Source: Crambe crambe (lineage: Eukaryota; Porifera; Demospongiae; Poecilosclerida; Crambeidae). From it: a stretch of DNA of 64,000 nt. The stretch is taken from assembly GCA_963924555.1 (NCBI GenBank), contig OZ004595.1:2914001-2978000 (forward strand), written 5' to 3'. Both the position numbers and the translations under genes were made by a program. Shown one piece after another: positions 42,701 to 54,800 of this stretch. The notes under the pieces were generated by a model. It was not told the origin of the DNA and searched no databases. It saw only the letters and a program-made list of their open reading frames with translations. Position 1 is the first letter of the stretch, and each line of letters starts with the position of its first letter.

Positions 42701-45700
42701 ATAACAATGAAAGAAATTTCACATGAAAATTCACAGCTTCAATTACACTACTTTTGTTAGTTTATTTAGAGCCAACGTGAACATGTGAACATGTATGATA
42801 ATGCATGGGAAGGAGTGTAATTTGATAATTCACTAAGGCATTACCTTACCCCATTCACTATAAATGCTATAACTATCACAATTCTTAACCAAATTTCAAG
42901 TACCAGCAGAGAGAGTGGACGATCAGCTTTCTGTTCATGCATTTGGTTAAGAATTGAGAAAGTTATAACAATTATAGCGAATGACCAAGGGGCAAGTTAT
43001 TTTCCATGAACTGCTCAACTATAGCCATCACTGGGAAAGTGATAACCATATCCTGACATAGGTGGGATACATTATTTGACCAAAACACGACTGATCTCTA
43101 TCACAGGTGGATTAGCAATAGCTAGATGTAGGCACGCCTATTGATGACAACTTTATATTTTGTAGACTGTACTGATGTATTGAAATTGGATGAATTATTG
43201 AACAAGGATGAGTGCACTAAGATTATCAAATTCTTATTAGAAAGTTCATTACCATGGCAGGGCAAACACATGAAATACCTGGTACTGAAAAGTGAAATAC
43301 CTGGAAGTGGAATAGCATCTTCTTTATCATGTGATCTGTCCGTGTTTCCGTGGAAAAAGCTCTATAAGAAAAGCAACTTGAAGAAAGAGCTGATTCAAGC
43401 TATCATGTTACTAGGAGGAGTAATTACAAATAATGATATTTCAACCCTCATACAGAAGGGCGAAAATGAAGATATTGATGTTTTGAGATTAGTTTTGGAT
43501 GAATGTACCCCAGAACTAAAATCTATCAATTTAACCTCGCTCTGTCAGCAAGCTCTGAATCATAAGAAGTTGAGATTCGTAGACATGTTAATATCGAAAG
43601 GTGCCGAACCTGATGTATCCGACTTAGCTGATGTGGTGAGTATTCAAGATAATATGTCTCAAGCTTTGAATGTCATAACTTATCTCAAATCGAATCCTGA
43701 GGGTTGTACAAAGCTGCTCTTAAAAGCTGCAGAAAAAGCAAAATATACCTTGGCAGAAGAATGGATACAAAAAGAGAGCAGAGAATTGAATCAAAGTATG
43801 ATTGATCTGAGCATAATAATAAGCTCCAAAATGAGTGGCAATACAAAAGAGAGAGAAGAGTTTGTCTTGTTTATAAAAAATCTTCTACAGTACGGAGCTA
43901 ATCCAAATGGAATCGGTGAAATTCGCCCACTTGATGCAATATTAGAGCACCCACAACTATCTAAAGAATATTCAGCAGAAAAGATACAGCTTCTTTTGAT
44001 TTTAATAGAGGGTGGTGCATCTATAGAACATTGCACTTTCCCAAGAAAGAATCAAACCACCCTATTACATATTGCTACAGGGCTAGCAATTAAGCATGAA
44101 TCAGGTACATAACTACAGTAATATCCGTAGAAATCCCTCACTAGTGTGGGGCTTGCTTCAAAGTAATGGTGTATAAATAGAAGAACTTGACCATAGCCAC
44201 TAAAAAAAAAAAAAAAAAGTAATCTAGTAATCCTAATAATAATATTTGTTTTTGTTGTTATTATTATTAGACAATGCTTTGAAGTTACTTGAAACAGTGT
44301 GTAAATTCTACCCTTTTGGTGAAGTAGAAAATGGGAAGATTCCTGACAAAGATGGGAAAACTCCATATCATATCGTAATGGAATGCAAATACCATCAACA
44401 TTTATACAATATATGCGAAATTCTAAGCAAATATCCCATAAATCCAATTTGTCCCGATAATCATGGGAAGAGACCGGGGGAAGGAAGAAAAAATGATAAA
44501 AGATGCACCATCTTACAAGAGAAAGGGAAAGAGTTTCAAAAACCTCAAAGCAAAAGCTCAAAGAAAAGTAAAACTGGTGCTTCCAAAGGTAAGGGCAGAA
44601 ACACTGCTTCCTCTGATCCATCAAAATCAGATCTTGAGTCTTCCAATATGCAACAGCAACATCAACAGCCACAGGCTACTGCATTAGATTCTGATTCAAT
44701 TCTACAGGGCGTGAAAGAAATGTTAGACATACTGTCAGAGAAGCCACCATCATATTTTGAACCACCTGCAAACTACAAGAGACAGGCAAGTTCAACTGCT
44801 TCCAATCAACCACGAGTATTGTCTCCTACTGTATCAATAGAAAATGAGCAATCAACCACACCAGTTCATGTGAAAGAATGTGGTAATGAACCTCAAGATA
44901 TTGATATCGATGAAATCGATAAAAATTTTGAAGATTGTCCTTGGGAAGTTGAATGTACTGAAAAGGTGAAGAAATTTCTTGCAAATACCAAGATACCCTT
45001 AAGTGAGAGAAAAGCTGCAGTCAAAAAAATCAGAGTGTTAGCTAACGGAATACAGATATCCAATCAAAAGCTATGTAAAGAGGTTCGAACAGATTCCAAG
45101 ACTGATTCAAAGTTGTATCGGGCGAAATTCACAAAAGGTGGCAGAATAATTTGGGAAATCGCTGTTCAGTTCTCACCTCGTCTGACACAACCTTTTGCTG
45201 AGGGTGACACAAAAAAAGAGCAAAACAAGTATATTTTCACACAAGTTATTCGATTGTGGGATATAGTATTAGACCACGATAATTTAACCCGAGCTATTGA
45301 TCACGTTGTAGATCGTATCAGGAAATCACAGTCAAGAGGAGAAAAGGCTGCCATTCGAATCCCACTTAATATGGGAAAAGATCAAAGACAGCACACCCAA
45401 GACCAAAGGCAACACACCCGAGGTCAAGAACAACTGCTATATCCACAATGCTATACATGTGATGAATCTCAATCAATATCAATGGCAGTACAACCTCGAT
45501 TTACCCCTGCTGGTAGCACCAAAGAAGACGAATATAACGTCATTACCTTCTATTCATTTGATTCTTCATTTGTTAAGAGCATGTTGGGTGGAGATAATGC
45601 AAGAAGGGACTTTCCCTTCAAAGAATGGCACAAAGAGCATGACATCATCAGTATGCCAGAGGGAAAAGTCTCTATCTTACTTCTAGGTCGCAGTGGAACA

Positions 45701-48700
45701 GGTAAAACCACTTGCTGCTTGTATCGTCTTTGGAATCAGTTTCAAAATTATTGGCTGAAGACTGAAATATCAGAACCTCTTGTACCACGAAAAAAGCTTG
45801 CTATTCTCGATGATGGTGATAATAAAATCGATAATCTTGGAAGTAACAGTCATACTGATGCAGAACTCGCAGATGACTTGCAAGAGGAAAAACCAAATGG
45901 AGTTACAGAAGCATCAGATCCTGAGTTGGAGCATTACCACCAAATCTTTATCACTAAAAACTATGTTCTCTGTGCTCAAATGAAGAAGCGTTTCTATGAT
46001 TTAGCAGCAAGCAGAGACATGGCAAATGATCACATGCCATATGAAGAAGTTGATATACCAAACAGTCTCTCTGACATACAAGACTTGGCTTACCCTCTCT
46101 TCCTCACAGCAAGGCAGTTCTTTTTATTGCTCGATAATTCACTGGGCAATGATAATAAGAACTTCTTTGCACGAGATGAAGAAGGAAGACTGAAGGAGAA
46201 ATTGCTGAGCTCTGATTATGACCATGAAGATCCCGACACACTCCTAGACCTGGAGGAGAGTGACAGTGAAGAAGAGGACTTAGAATTTGATGATGAAGTA
46301 CACCCTAAACCTCAAATGGTTAAGAGGAAGTTGCGAGAAAGAAGAGAAGTGACTGCATCCTATTTTGCTGAAGTCATTTGGCCAAAAATCTCAAAAAATG
46401 TCACTTTACAAAATGCCAAGATTGATCCTCTTCTAGTTTGGATGGAAATTAAATCCTTTATCAAGGGATCCTCACTAGCTGCTGAGACGGCGAGTGGATT
46501 TTTAAGTCTGGAAGAATATGAATGCATAGGAAAGAAGATGGCTCCAAATTATTCTGACAATAGGGAAGATATTTATAAGATCTTTCAGCTGTACAAGGAT
46601 TATATTCAGCAGAACCGAAAAGAAGACAACATATTTGATGAATGTGATCTCACTCATAGCATCTATACCAGGCTTAATTCACTCAAAGACCTGCCGTGGT
46701 CCATTCACAGCATCTACATCGATGAAGTCCAAGACTTCACTCAAGCCGAGCTCTCTATCTTAATCCGCATATGCAGAGATCCAAATAATCTCTTCCTCAC
46801 TGGGGACACAGCTCAAAGTATAATGAGAGGGATATCTTTTCGATTTAGTGACCTCAGAAGTTTATTTCACTGTGCTTCGAATCAGGTGGCTAAGAAAGTC
46901 AGAGTGCAAGTGCCAGAGGTCAATGAACTTACCATCAATTTTAGATCACACACAGGAATTTTGAGACTAGCTGCAAGTGTGATTGATCTAATGAAGCATT
47001 TCTTCCCCAGTTCATTCGATCGCCTTCCAGGTGATGAAGGAATGTTTGAAGGCCCCATCCCCATGGTTCTAGATTCTTGCAACATCAGCGATCTAGCTTT
47101 GGTCCTGAGAGGAAATAAGCGAGAATCGTCTGCAATTGAATTTGGAGCACATCAAGTCATCATTGTACAATCCGAAGAAGCCAAGAAAAATATCCCTGAT
47201 GTGCTCAAAGCTGGTATAGTACTCACAGTGTTCGAATCTAAAGGTCTGGAATTTGACGATGTTCTAATGTACGATTTCTTCAAGTATTCCCAAGTAGGTT
47301 ACATTAGTACAATAATAAACTATACACCATTAATAATGTTTTATGCAGGTTGATAAAGATTGGAGAGTTGTAACTGCATTCATTGAAGAGCACCCAGACT
47401 TGATATCAAACAAGAAGAAGATATTTGATGAACCAAGAAGACTAGAATTTGATGAGAGGCAACAGAAGTCATTGAATGCTGAATTGAAGTATCTATACAC
47501 AGCTATCACTCGTGCTAAATGTAACCTCTGGATATACGACTCTGATAAAGATAACAAGCTTCCTATGTTTGATTACTGGAATAAGAGAGGATTGATCAAA
47601 ATAGTTCAAGTTGGTGATGATGTGACAGAGCAAAGTGGTTTATTTTCAGCAACATCTTCTAAAGAAGAATGGAAGTCACAAGGTGACTATTTTCGGAAGA
47701 AAATGTTGTGGGAGCCAGCCATGAAATGCTATCAAAAGGCAGAATGCCCTCATCTTGAATCCGAAGCTAAAGCTTACAGTCTTGCTCAACAAGCCCATGC
47801 TCCCGATCTCAAACCAAGTGAAATTCGAGAGAACTACCTGAGAGCAGCACATGCATTCTTGGAGTGTGATAAATCTGAAAATAGTTACCAGTGCCTTGAA
47901 AATGCAGCAAAATGCCTCAAGAATGCCAAGAAATACAGCGAGGCTTCACAATTATATGTTTCCCTCGGCCAAGTAAGTGAAAATTCATTAATATTAATAG
48001 CTATCCTTATCATTTTGAACTTCTTGTAGCTGCAATAGCTAGTATATTAATGATGTTTTATTTATACCTTTGTTTTGCAGTATGATAAAGCTCTTAAAGG
48101 ATATAGAAAAGTCAAAAATGTTGAAGGCTTTGCAAGAATAAAGGATAAAATGGGTGATCGAAATGGAGCAATTCGCCTTTTACTGAAGAATAATCGCATT
48201 AAGGATGCCTTGATATATGCCCAAAGGTATGAATCAGAAGGCCAAGAAATTTCCAAAGTCCATACAGTAGATTACATTGCAAATGAATATATCAAGAAGT
48301 TGAAAAAAAACAAGATGAGAAATCAAGAGGAAATTGAAGCCATCAGGCAATACATACCACAAAGTCAGCAAGTAAGCTTACTCAAAGCAGCTGGTATGCT
48401 CAAAGAAGCTTGTGATCTCTTAATTGCCAATGGTGAGCTTAATGAGGTATACAGGATATACAGAGCACAAGGTTGGTATGACGAAGGTATTCAATTAGCT
48501 ATCACCAAAAAAGACAGAGCTATATTTGTCATGCTCAAAGCTACTGAAGAAATGTCAGGTGAATCAGGCATGCTTGAAGAGAGAACAAAAAAGGTCCTTG
48601 CTAAAGAAATAGGACATAGCAATGACACTGAAGCAAAAGCCACCTTGATTTACGGGAAGGCAATGCAGAACCACAAAACATTAGGAGATATGCTTCTCCA

Positions 48701-51374
48701 TTTCATGAGAATAAATAACCCAGTTGGTTGTGTTGAGGCCTTCATTATGGTAATGAAAAATGCACAATATGATGTGACTAATCAGAGGTGGGAAAACATT
48801 CCTAAAGGTGAGAGTCTTCCCCAGTTAGCATTGAAAGTTTGTGGTTATGCTAAGAAAGCACAATCATTTTTGGAAGAGAGAGACAACTTCGAATTAAAGC
48901 GAATTGAAACCTTCTATGGGTTTAAAAAGAGCTTTAGCTCAAGCTCTTATAGTATTCCACCATCTTCATATCCATGGACGAATAAGCTTCTGGAGAACTT
49001 GCCAAAAGATCCTGATTCTGAAGGAATGTTACAGCTGAGTGAAAGAGAAGTAACAGACACCATAAAGAGCCACCTGGATGATTTTATCACAATGATTATT
49101 ACTAATGACGAATTTAAAATAGTCAGTGTGTTCAAGAAAGAGCTTATGAGCAGTCCTCTACATCAGGATATAGAAAATGGAGGGTACTTGGCTGAATCAT
49201 TTTTACGCCATCCCAACAGAAGTCTGGCTTCAGAATACTTCACATCAAGTCTTTTTGCATGTCAAATAGCCAATTATGGAAGTGACCAGTTCGATAAATC
49301 AACTGTGTTAAGGTGCATATCAAATCTTCTTTCGCCACAAGCTGCATCTCAGTTACACATTCCCACAATTTTTTTCCCACCAAATTTCAATGATGTGCGG
49401 GAAGTGTTATATTGTGAAGCTATTGGTATCTTAGCAACCGATGATAAAGACTTTGATTTCAATCAGTGGTTAGAGTCATGGCGTCTTCTGTTTGCTACTA
49501 AAAGAAATTCAAAAATGGAAACTAGTCTTAAACTTCGGGGTGGTCACTACCATGATAAAAAAAGTAAAGTGGCATCGTCTGATGGATATACTCAAGTTCT
49601 TCACCGCCAAAGATCTAAAGGGCCACCACATCAGGACATTTTACCGGTTTATGTACTTGATAGTGAAGGTCAACACCAACATATAATGTATTTGTGGTTA
49701 CAGGCATGTGATATGATTCATGGCAATAAGGTTCTTGCTTCGTGCACTGTGACAGTGCATAAAATCCTATGTTCCCTTGCAAATCGTAGAGCCATATGGT
49801 GTACGATATCTCTATCAAACTTGATGAATATTGCTATAATTCACACCTCAGCTATACTGGCAATGCATGCCATGGCTTCTGAATGTTCACATCAACCATG
49901 CAGCATATATATACCGTCAACTTATGAAAATACTGTTCAGATATTTTGTACAATGAATGCCCTCAGTGGCAAACAAAATTATAATCTCTTCAAATCATGT
50001 CTTAAAGATGTGACTGATCGTGAACGAAAGCACCTTCTCCATGACTTCAAACGTAAATTGTTCAACCTTTTGAGAACTATCCTGAGAGTGATGCTTGGAC
50101 TTGTCAATGAAGCTTTTAATCCCTTGAAGTACGCAATGGAGCACGAGTCCTCTGTTTTGAATCATGAAGCACGACATTGTTTAACTCTTGTAATGACATT
50201 GTACGGAAATATGGTATTGATGAATTGCCCTGACCCCATTTTACGACTCTGCCGACAACAAATATATGACAGTATGAAGCATTGTGTCCCTGCAGCACAT
50301 AGTTTGAAGCAGGAATGTGACTTATTCTCGAAATCTACTACCATCACCGGGTGTTTTGTAGCAGTCAAGAATCTAGTGAATGCTTCCAAAGACTCTCTGA
50401 TCCAAATGAATGTGAAGCGAAATGTGAGATATGGAGGTCACATGATTGACTTCAAAGAAACAAATATGGCTATTCCTCAAATAAGACTACCCAGTATTAC
50501 ATTGGAAGTCACACCACCAGTTTCTTCCAAACCAAGTGTTGTCATGAAAGAATCCCTATCCGTTCATCAGGGAGCAACATCACACACTGTGTCTAATGTT
50601 GAACAAGATCAAGCATCTACAATGTCAACTTCAGTCCCTGAAACTGACATGGATCCCATCAGTATGGAAGTAGTTGACGAAACTATTGATGACGAAATCA
50701 GAGATGCTATGGCGAGTATAGAAGAAAGAAGTAGTATTCCACAGAACTATCCTGAGAAAACTGATAATACAGTCGATGATAATATTTGCAAGATATGTGG
50801 TATTCCACTGATAGATGATGCATCTTCTGATACAGCACCTGAGGAGAGACAAGACACTCATTATCATACAGAAATACACTTAACTAATAAAGTGTTATTT
50901 GAACGGTTCAAAAGCGAGCAGAAGGATTTTTATGAGCCCTTGAAAAAGCACCTTTTGGAATTAGTGAATTCTAAATGCAAGCCTCTACTGGATGAAATAT
51001 CTATACCAGATACAGATCTCAGAAAAATCATGGAGACTGTTGATGAAGAACTGAAGAAGAATGACGATGCACTCAATGGTATTGGTATGAGTGCTGAATG
51101 GAGAGAGGGGATAAGAGTTCAGTATGAATCAACCGAGCGAATGGAATCCCTGCGAAGGAAAGTCATGAAAGAAATCGAAATAACTGAAAAGAAGCAGTCA
51201 GAAATTGAAAAAGAAAAAAGGCAGCAGGAACTAAAGGAAGCTGAAGAAATTGAAGAAGAAGAAGAATGGGAAAATAAGGAAGAAAAAATTATGAATGCTA
51301 ATATTGATAGTGGACAGAACAACAAAATCAGGCAAAGAAAAAGGAAGAGAAACAAACGATTAAACCAACTCTAA
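36728..51374 (+). CDS. CARD-TPR-ankyrin-SF1 helicase protein, TRANK1-like
   Basis: Exons read: 36728-37067, 37162-37242, 37331-38032, 38098-38193, 38249-38319, 38822-38866, 39794-39839, 40096-40323, 42132-42333, 43166-44104, 44271-47293, 47349-47972, 48081-51374; all junctions keep frame. Exon 1 encodes a CARD-like Death fold (IALESKRDIAQFLLQEGFIT). Exons 8-9 carry TPR-like helices (NICQQFGLYDEEALIHCKMV), exon 10 ankyrin-like repeats (LLQYGANPN; LLILIEGGASIEH). Exon 11 has a UvrD-type helicase: GRSGTGKTT (near 45690), IYIDEVQDF (near 46715), GDTAQSI (near 46802), ESKGLEFDDV (near 47232), with YTAITRAK in exon 12. TPR-like repeats, a CKIC...HYHTEIH finger (near 50787) and an acidic/basic coiled coil end the protein. 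TPR+ankyrin+UvrD-like helicase is the TRANK1 layout; the CARD is not part of vertebrate TRANK1 as I know it. Confidence 0.8.
38270..38490 (+). repeat. 111-bp tandem duplication over a coding exon
   Basis: Two units (38271-38381 and 38382-38490) each contain tcaagtgaagggtggtggcg ... tgactcagtgatcagtgag followed by the donor gtgagt. The period is 37 codons, so read-through also keeps frame (the acidic GGGEDDADSVISE and GGGDDDADSVISE). Either copy of the donor could be used, which makes this a candidate alternative exon. Confidence 0.8.
38585..38859 (+). repeat. 138-bp tandem duplication over a coding exon
   Basis: Two units (from ctatgcatgtatattaacta at 38585 and 38723) each include an acceptor tttatgcag and the mini-exon start gaacagtatctacctatcac. 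Only the second copy is followed by a donor-like gttagt (38867), so I assign the exon there. Confidence 0.8.
39051..39410. repeat. MITE in an intron of the CARD-helicase gene
   Basis: Inverted arms of about 70 bp (gcatttcgtgaagtg ... gatgtagggatgaccactgc ... gtaaggaaacaag and complement, about 39053-39122 and 39230-39300) enclose a 100-bp core. A tail to about 39410 includes gttcctggtcttttttc and gtatgcagggacag. A second copy lies at about 57785-58217, with the same tail in opposite orientation. Confidence 0.85.
40006..40027. repeat. AGAGAGTGC-TACC-GCACTCTCT hairpin, dispersed copy
   Basis: This is the hairpin and preceding catccctacat that end each 231-bp repeat at 12131-12823. Here it lies in an intron 70 bp before an acceptor, following a G/C-rich block. 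It is probably the conserved end of a small mobile family. Confidence 0.7.
40324..42131. other. Large repeat-bearing intron
   Basis: An intron between TPR-like exons. It contains the CAGGGTTTCAT-ended element (40795-41295), a hairpin around cttggtatgtggttccactt (41772-41830), two copies of tcttacatgcactctagat (about 40577 and 41841), and a local duplication of a tttctattttgtttc ... gttatgtttatgttatatag stretch just before the acceptor. No other gene is seen. Confidence 0.55.
40795..41295. mobile_element. 501-bp non-autonomous TIR element
   Basis: Inverted ends CAGGGTTTCAT at 40795 and ATGAAACCCTG at 41295, flanked by cttca on both sides (40790-40794 and 41296-41300). No transposase. CAGGG ends recall hAT elements, but those make 8-bp duplications and only 5 bp match here, so I leave the superfamily open. 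Confidence 0.75.
42334..43165. other. Intron with an inverted-repeat element
   Basis: An intron of the CARD-helicase gene. It holds the inverted repeat at 42838-42998. The remainder is unremarkable AT-rich DNA, with open frames around 42430-42690 that have no protein-like features. Confidence 0.5.
42838..42998. repeat. Small inverted-repeat element
   Basis: Imperfect arms of about 55 bp: ccattcactataaatgctat ... caattcttaaccaaat on the left, and atttggttaagaattg ... attatagcgaatgacc on the right. MITE-like and non-coding. Confidence 0.7.
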
Positions 51375-51880
51375 ACTAGTTGTTTTGTTTTTTTTATAGC
51401 TCAGAGAGCATTTTACCAGCTAGCTGCATTTTAAAGTTTATATAACCAATTTTTTTACCACCACACTTTTTTTACCATAATTAGCTATAGTCATTAAAAC
51501 TCATGCTGTACATGCACTCTGTTTCTGTGTTCTAAAATACATCATATTTTTAAATAGCGTAATGAATCATTGTACTGTTTTGACTTCCTTACTGAGTGTG
51601 TGTGATTGCCAGCAGCAGTTGGACAGTGTCTCTACGATACCAATCAAATTAATTTTATGCTGCATACATGTGTATGAACATTCTTGGGACCTTTGTAACA
51701 TGAATTGCCATATCATATCCAGCAGCCTTTAAATACTGATAGTAAGCATGGTAAATTCCCACCATATACCAGTCTACTGAGGATCCTAAAGTGAAGAGAT
51801 GCAATCACTGCGCATGCTCCATAATAATTACGGTACTAACCCCGCCTTTGCTAAGCAACCTCCACCCACCAATTCGAACG

Positions 51881-54800
51881 ATGTTTAACTTGTCTTCCTT
51901 TCTCCTGATCGTAGCTTTGTGGCAGTGCTCACATGCAAGTAGGTTTGGGCCGGCAGAATAGTTAAGAGAGGTGGGATCATGTTACTCTAGGTTTATTGCT
52001 AGCTAGCTGAATAATAATAAGGTGTATATAAAGTTCAGAATCAATGAAATTATTTTTCAGAAGTTATCAGTTGTTTGAAGGAGCAGTGTGATGTTTACAA
52101 TTCGATATTTTATGACCCTGATACTGCCTCTTTGAACTGGGGTTCTCTCTCACCAGCATCAGAAAAGGAGCCTTTGCTATACAAATTGACTGTTATGGAC
52201 TGTACTGTACCTCCAAGGATGTGATCATCGACACAGTGACTCCAGATACTACCTTCAACTTTACCAAGCCTCATAGCTGTGGTCTGTACACTGTAACAGT
52301 GGCTCTGTTGGCAAGGGATTGTCATGAAGACATCATTATCTCAATGGAGATAGGTCATCAAGGTTGAAAATACACAGGGGGTTGTCACCTACATAGAGTC
52401 TGTACTTCCACCCGTGACAACCAGGGTCAAACTCTTGGTCAATCGGAAAGGTCAAGAGGTCAATATCAGGGATCGGGAAGAGGCGTGGTACTTGAAGAGG
52501 TGCATGCACAGTTGGGCACGAAGGGCTCGAAGCCAGGGAGGGGGTCAAGGTAATTTTTTAGCCAAAGTCAAAGGTCAAGATGATGGTTAAGATTCTTGAC
52601 CCCAGTCACGGGTGGAAGTACAGAATCTATGTAGGTGATACCCCCTCTGATACACTAGCTAAATTATGTCCATGACTATAATAGTATCACTATCTTTATT
52701 ATGTAGTTCCACTGGTGCCAAGTTATAGCCGAGGCAATATAAAAGTTACTGAAAGTAATAACTTTGCTGTCCTGAGATTACCAGTAAGTTTCAGACTATA
52801 TAGATCTGATAGTTAACTTGATTATCACTAAAATGGAACTTACCCAGTCCACAAAATTGGCTAGGCTCTAATCATTGTTATAGGGTCTTCTTCAACTGAC
52901 TCACGACCCTAAGTACCTATGTTTATAAGAGGAGCATGTGAACTTTCCTATTTAGTAGCCTTGCTCTTTTTTGTGGTAAGATATCATAGCTACACAACTT
53001 TGTGAATGCCATCATTTCTGTAGGTAAATTTATCTTGTATAAGCAGGATTCCCGAGTATTATAATATTCACATTGGAGAGGATTACCCTATTAAAACTGA
53101 AGTGGCTCACCTTTACATGGATCATGTTGATCTAAATACTTCCGTTGATGTTTCTGATTTATGCATTGTGGACATGAGAATTAGTGCTGGCAATGCAGGG
53201 AGGCAATCAGCTTACAGTGAACCCCTCCAAATACCAAGTGAGTATGTCCCTGACAATAACTATATAATCCAATGATCTGAGCAGGTTTTATTCAGTGATA
53301 GCTAGTGTACTGCTTTCAATTACGTATTAGAAGTTTCCCTGGTTTTTTCTATCCTTGGTCAGCTTCTCTATTCTTAATAACAACTAATCAAGGATGAGGT
53401 ATCAATGTCAATATTCTGAAGTAGTCTTAATAGAAAGGTGGTCTCATATCGGTGCATGAAAATGATTTGCATGATGGATCCTTAGTATAGTGGCTGTAAT
53501 GGAACGGTGCTTTATGTATGATTGATAAACAAAAACAATGTTGTTGCCACTATCACTTGTGACAGTCCCAGGTAGAAATCAAATATTAGACACATTGATT
53601 CTTGGCCCATTTTTTCCATGCTTTAGCTGTCCATAACTCATGACTACTAGTGGCCTAGGTCTTGAAATTTGCTATAGAGATAGTTCAATCATTATCGAAC
53701 ACATGACAGAAGTTTGGGACGATTTCATCGAAGCATGTTTGAGAAATTCCCCATTCAATATTTGATTTCTACCTGGGACTGTCACAATTATTTTATTATC
53801 AGCTTGTTTCAGGAAAGATGTATCTGTTCGATATATGATAGCTGGCATGTATGTAGGTCAGTAATAAAATAATTTATGAGTAACTACATAGTATAGTGCA
53901 TTATGTATATAGGACTGGCTGTTGTAGTAATGCTGTCATGTTCTGTATCAGTAGCCAGGGTGATTAAGCGTACACAATCTAAGCAAGGTACCTACTTCTA
54001 ATATTATTATGACCTATCTGTAAAGAATTTTTGATGGTTAGGAAATTTAATAGCAAATAATCTTAAATACAAAAAGAAGAGCCAGGAATCACTCTCCCTG
54101 GATAGAGGTTTGGAACTTATGGAGTCAGTGATGGAGTGGTTTTTGTTGGGGGTCAGATTGGGAATCCCTTACCCTAAACTTAAAGAAATTGAACAGGACC
54201 ATCCTCGTGATACCTCTCGATGTAAAAATGAACTCCTCCAGTATTGGATGAAAAATGACCACTGTGATGCTAGTTTGGAAAGAGTTGTGAGAGGGATGCA
54301 TGCACTATCACTAAAGAGAATTAAAGGTAGAGTTATATATATAAAGGTGACTAGCATCATATCATAAATTATTATAATGTCCATGGAACTGCTGGCAAGT
54401 TACTTGTTTATATGTTTCGGTACACCAACAGGCAACATGCAAGAGTGTACATGTTCACTATCACTAATCCAACCAAAGCATGATTGTGTGCTTATAATTC
54501 ACAATGAATTCTCCCCACATGTCACTTCAGCACACATAAAATTTATAATGTAATTTTGTAACTTTCTGGAGACCCTTGTACAAATCAGTTAACTGAAGTA
54601 TAGCTCTCTCTTATGGTGATTTCTAGATGATGTTGTAGTGTGTAACTGCCAGGAATCAAGAATGCCTTTCGGACTTCACAGAGCTGAACAAATAGCCAGG
54701 CATTCAGCCAACTGGAAAATGCTAGGGAAAAGGCTCGGTGTATCACCTACTAAATTGAAGGAAATTGAGATGAATTATCCGTGTAATGCAATTCAGAGCA

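Noticed and set aside
52884..52975. An extra exon between 52793 and 53034 of the Death/NB-ARC gene
   Set aside because: It has splice-like borders, but the incoming frame meets a stop, whereas skipping it joins the flanking exons in frame.
53821..53865. An extra exon just before the transmembrane exon
   Set aside because: The frame stops within nine codons, and the exon at 53237 joins 53913 in frame without it.
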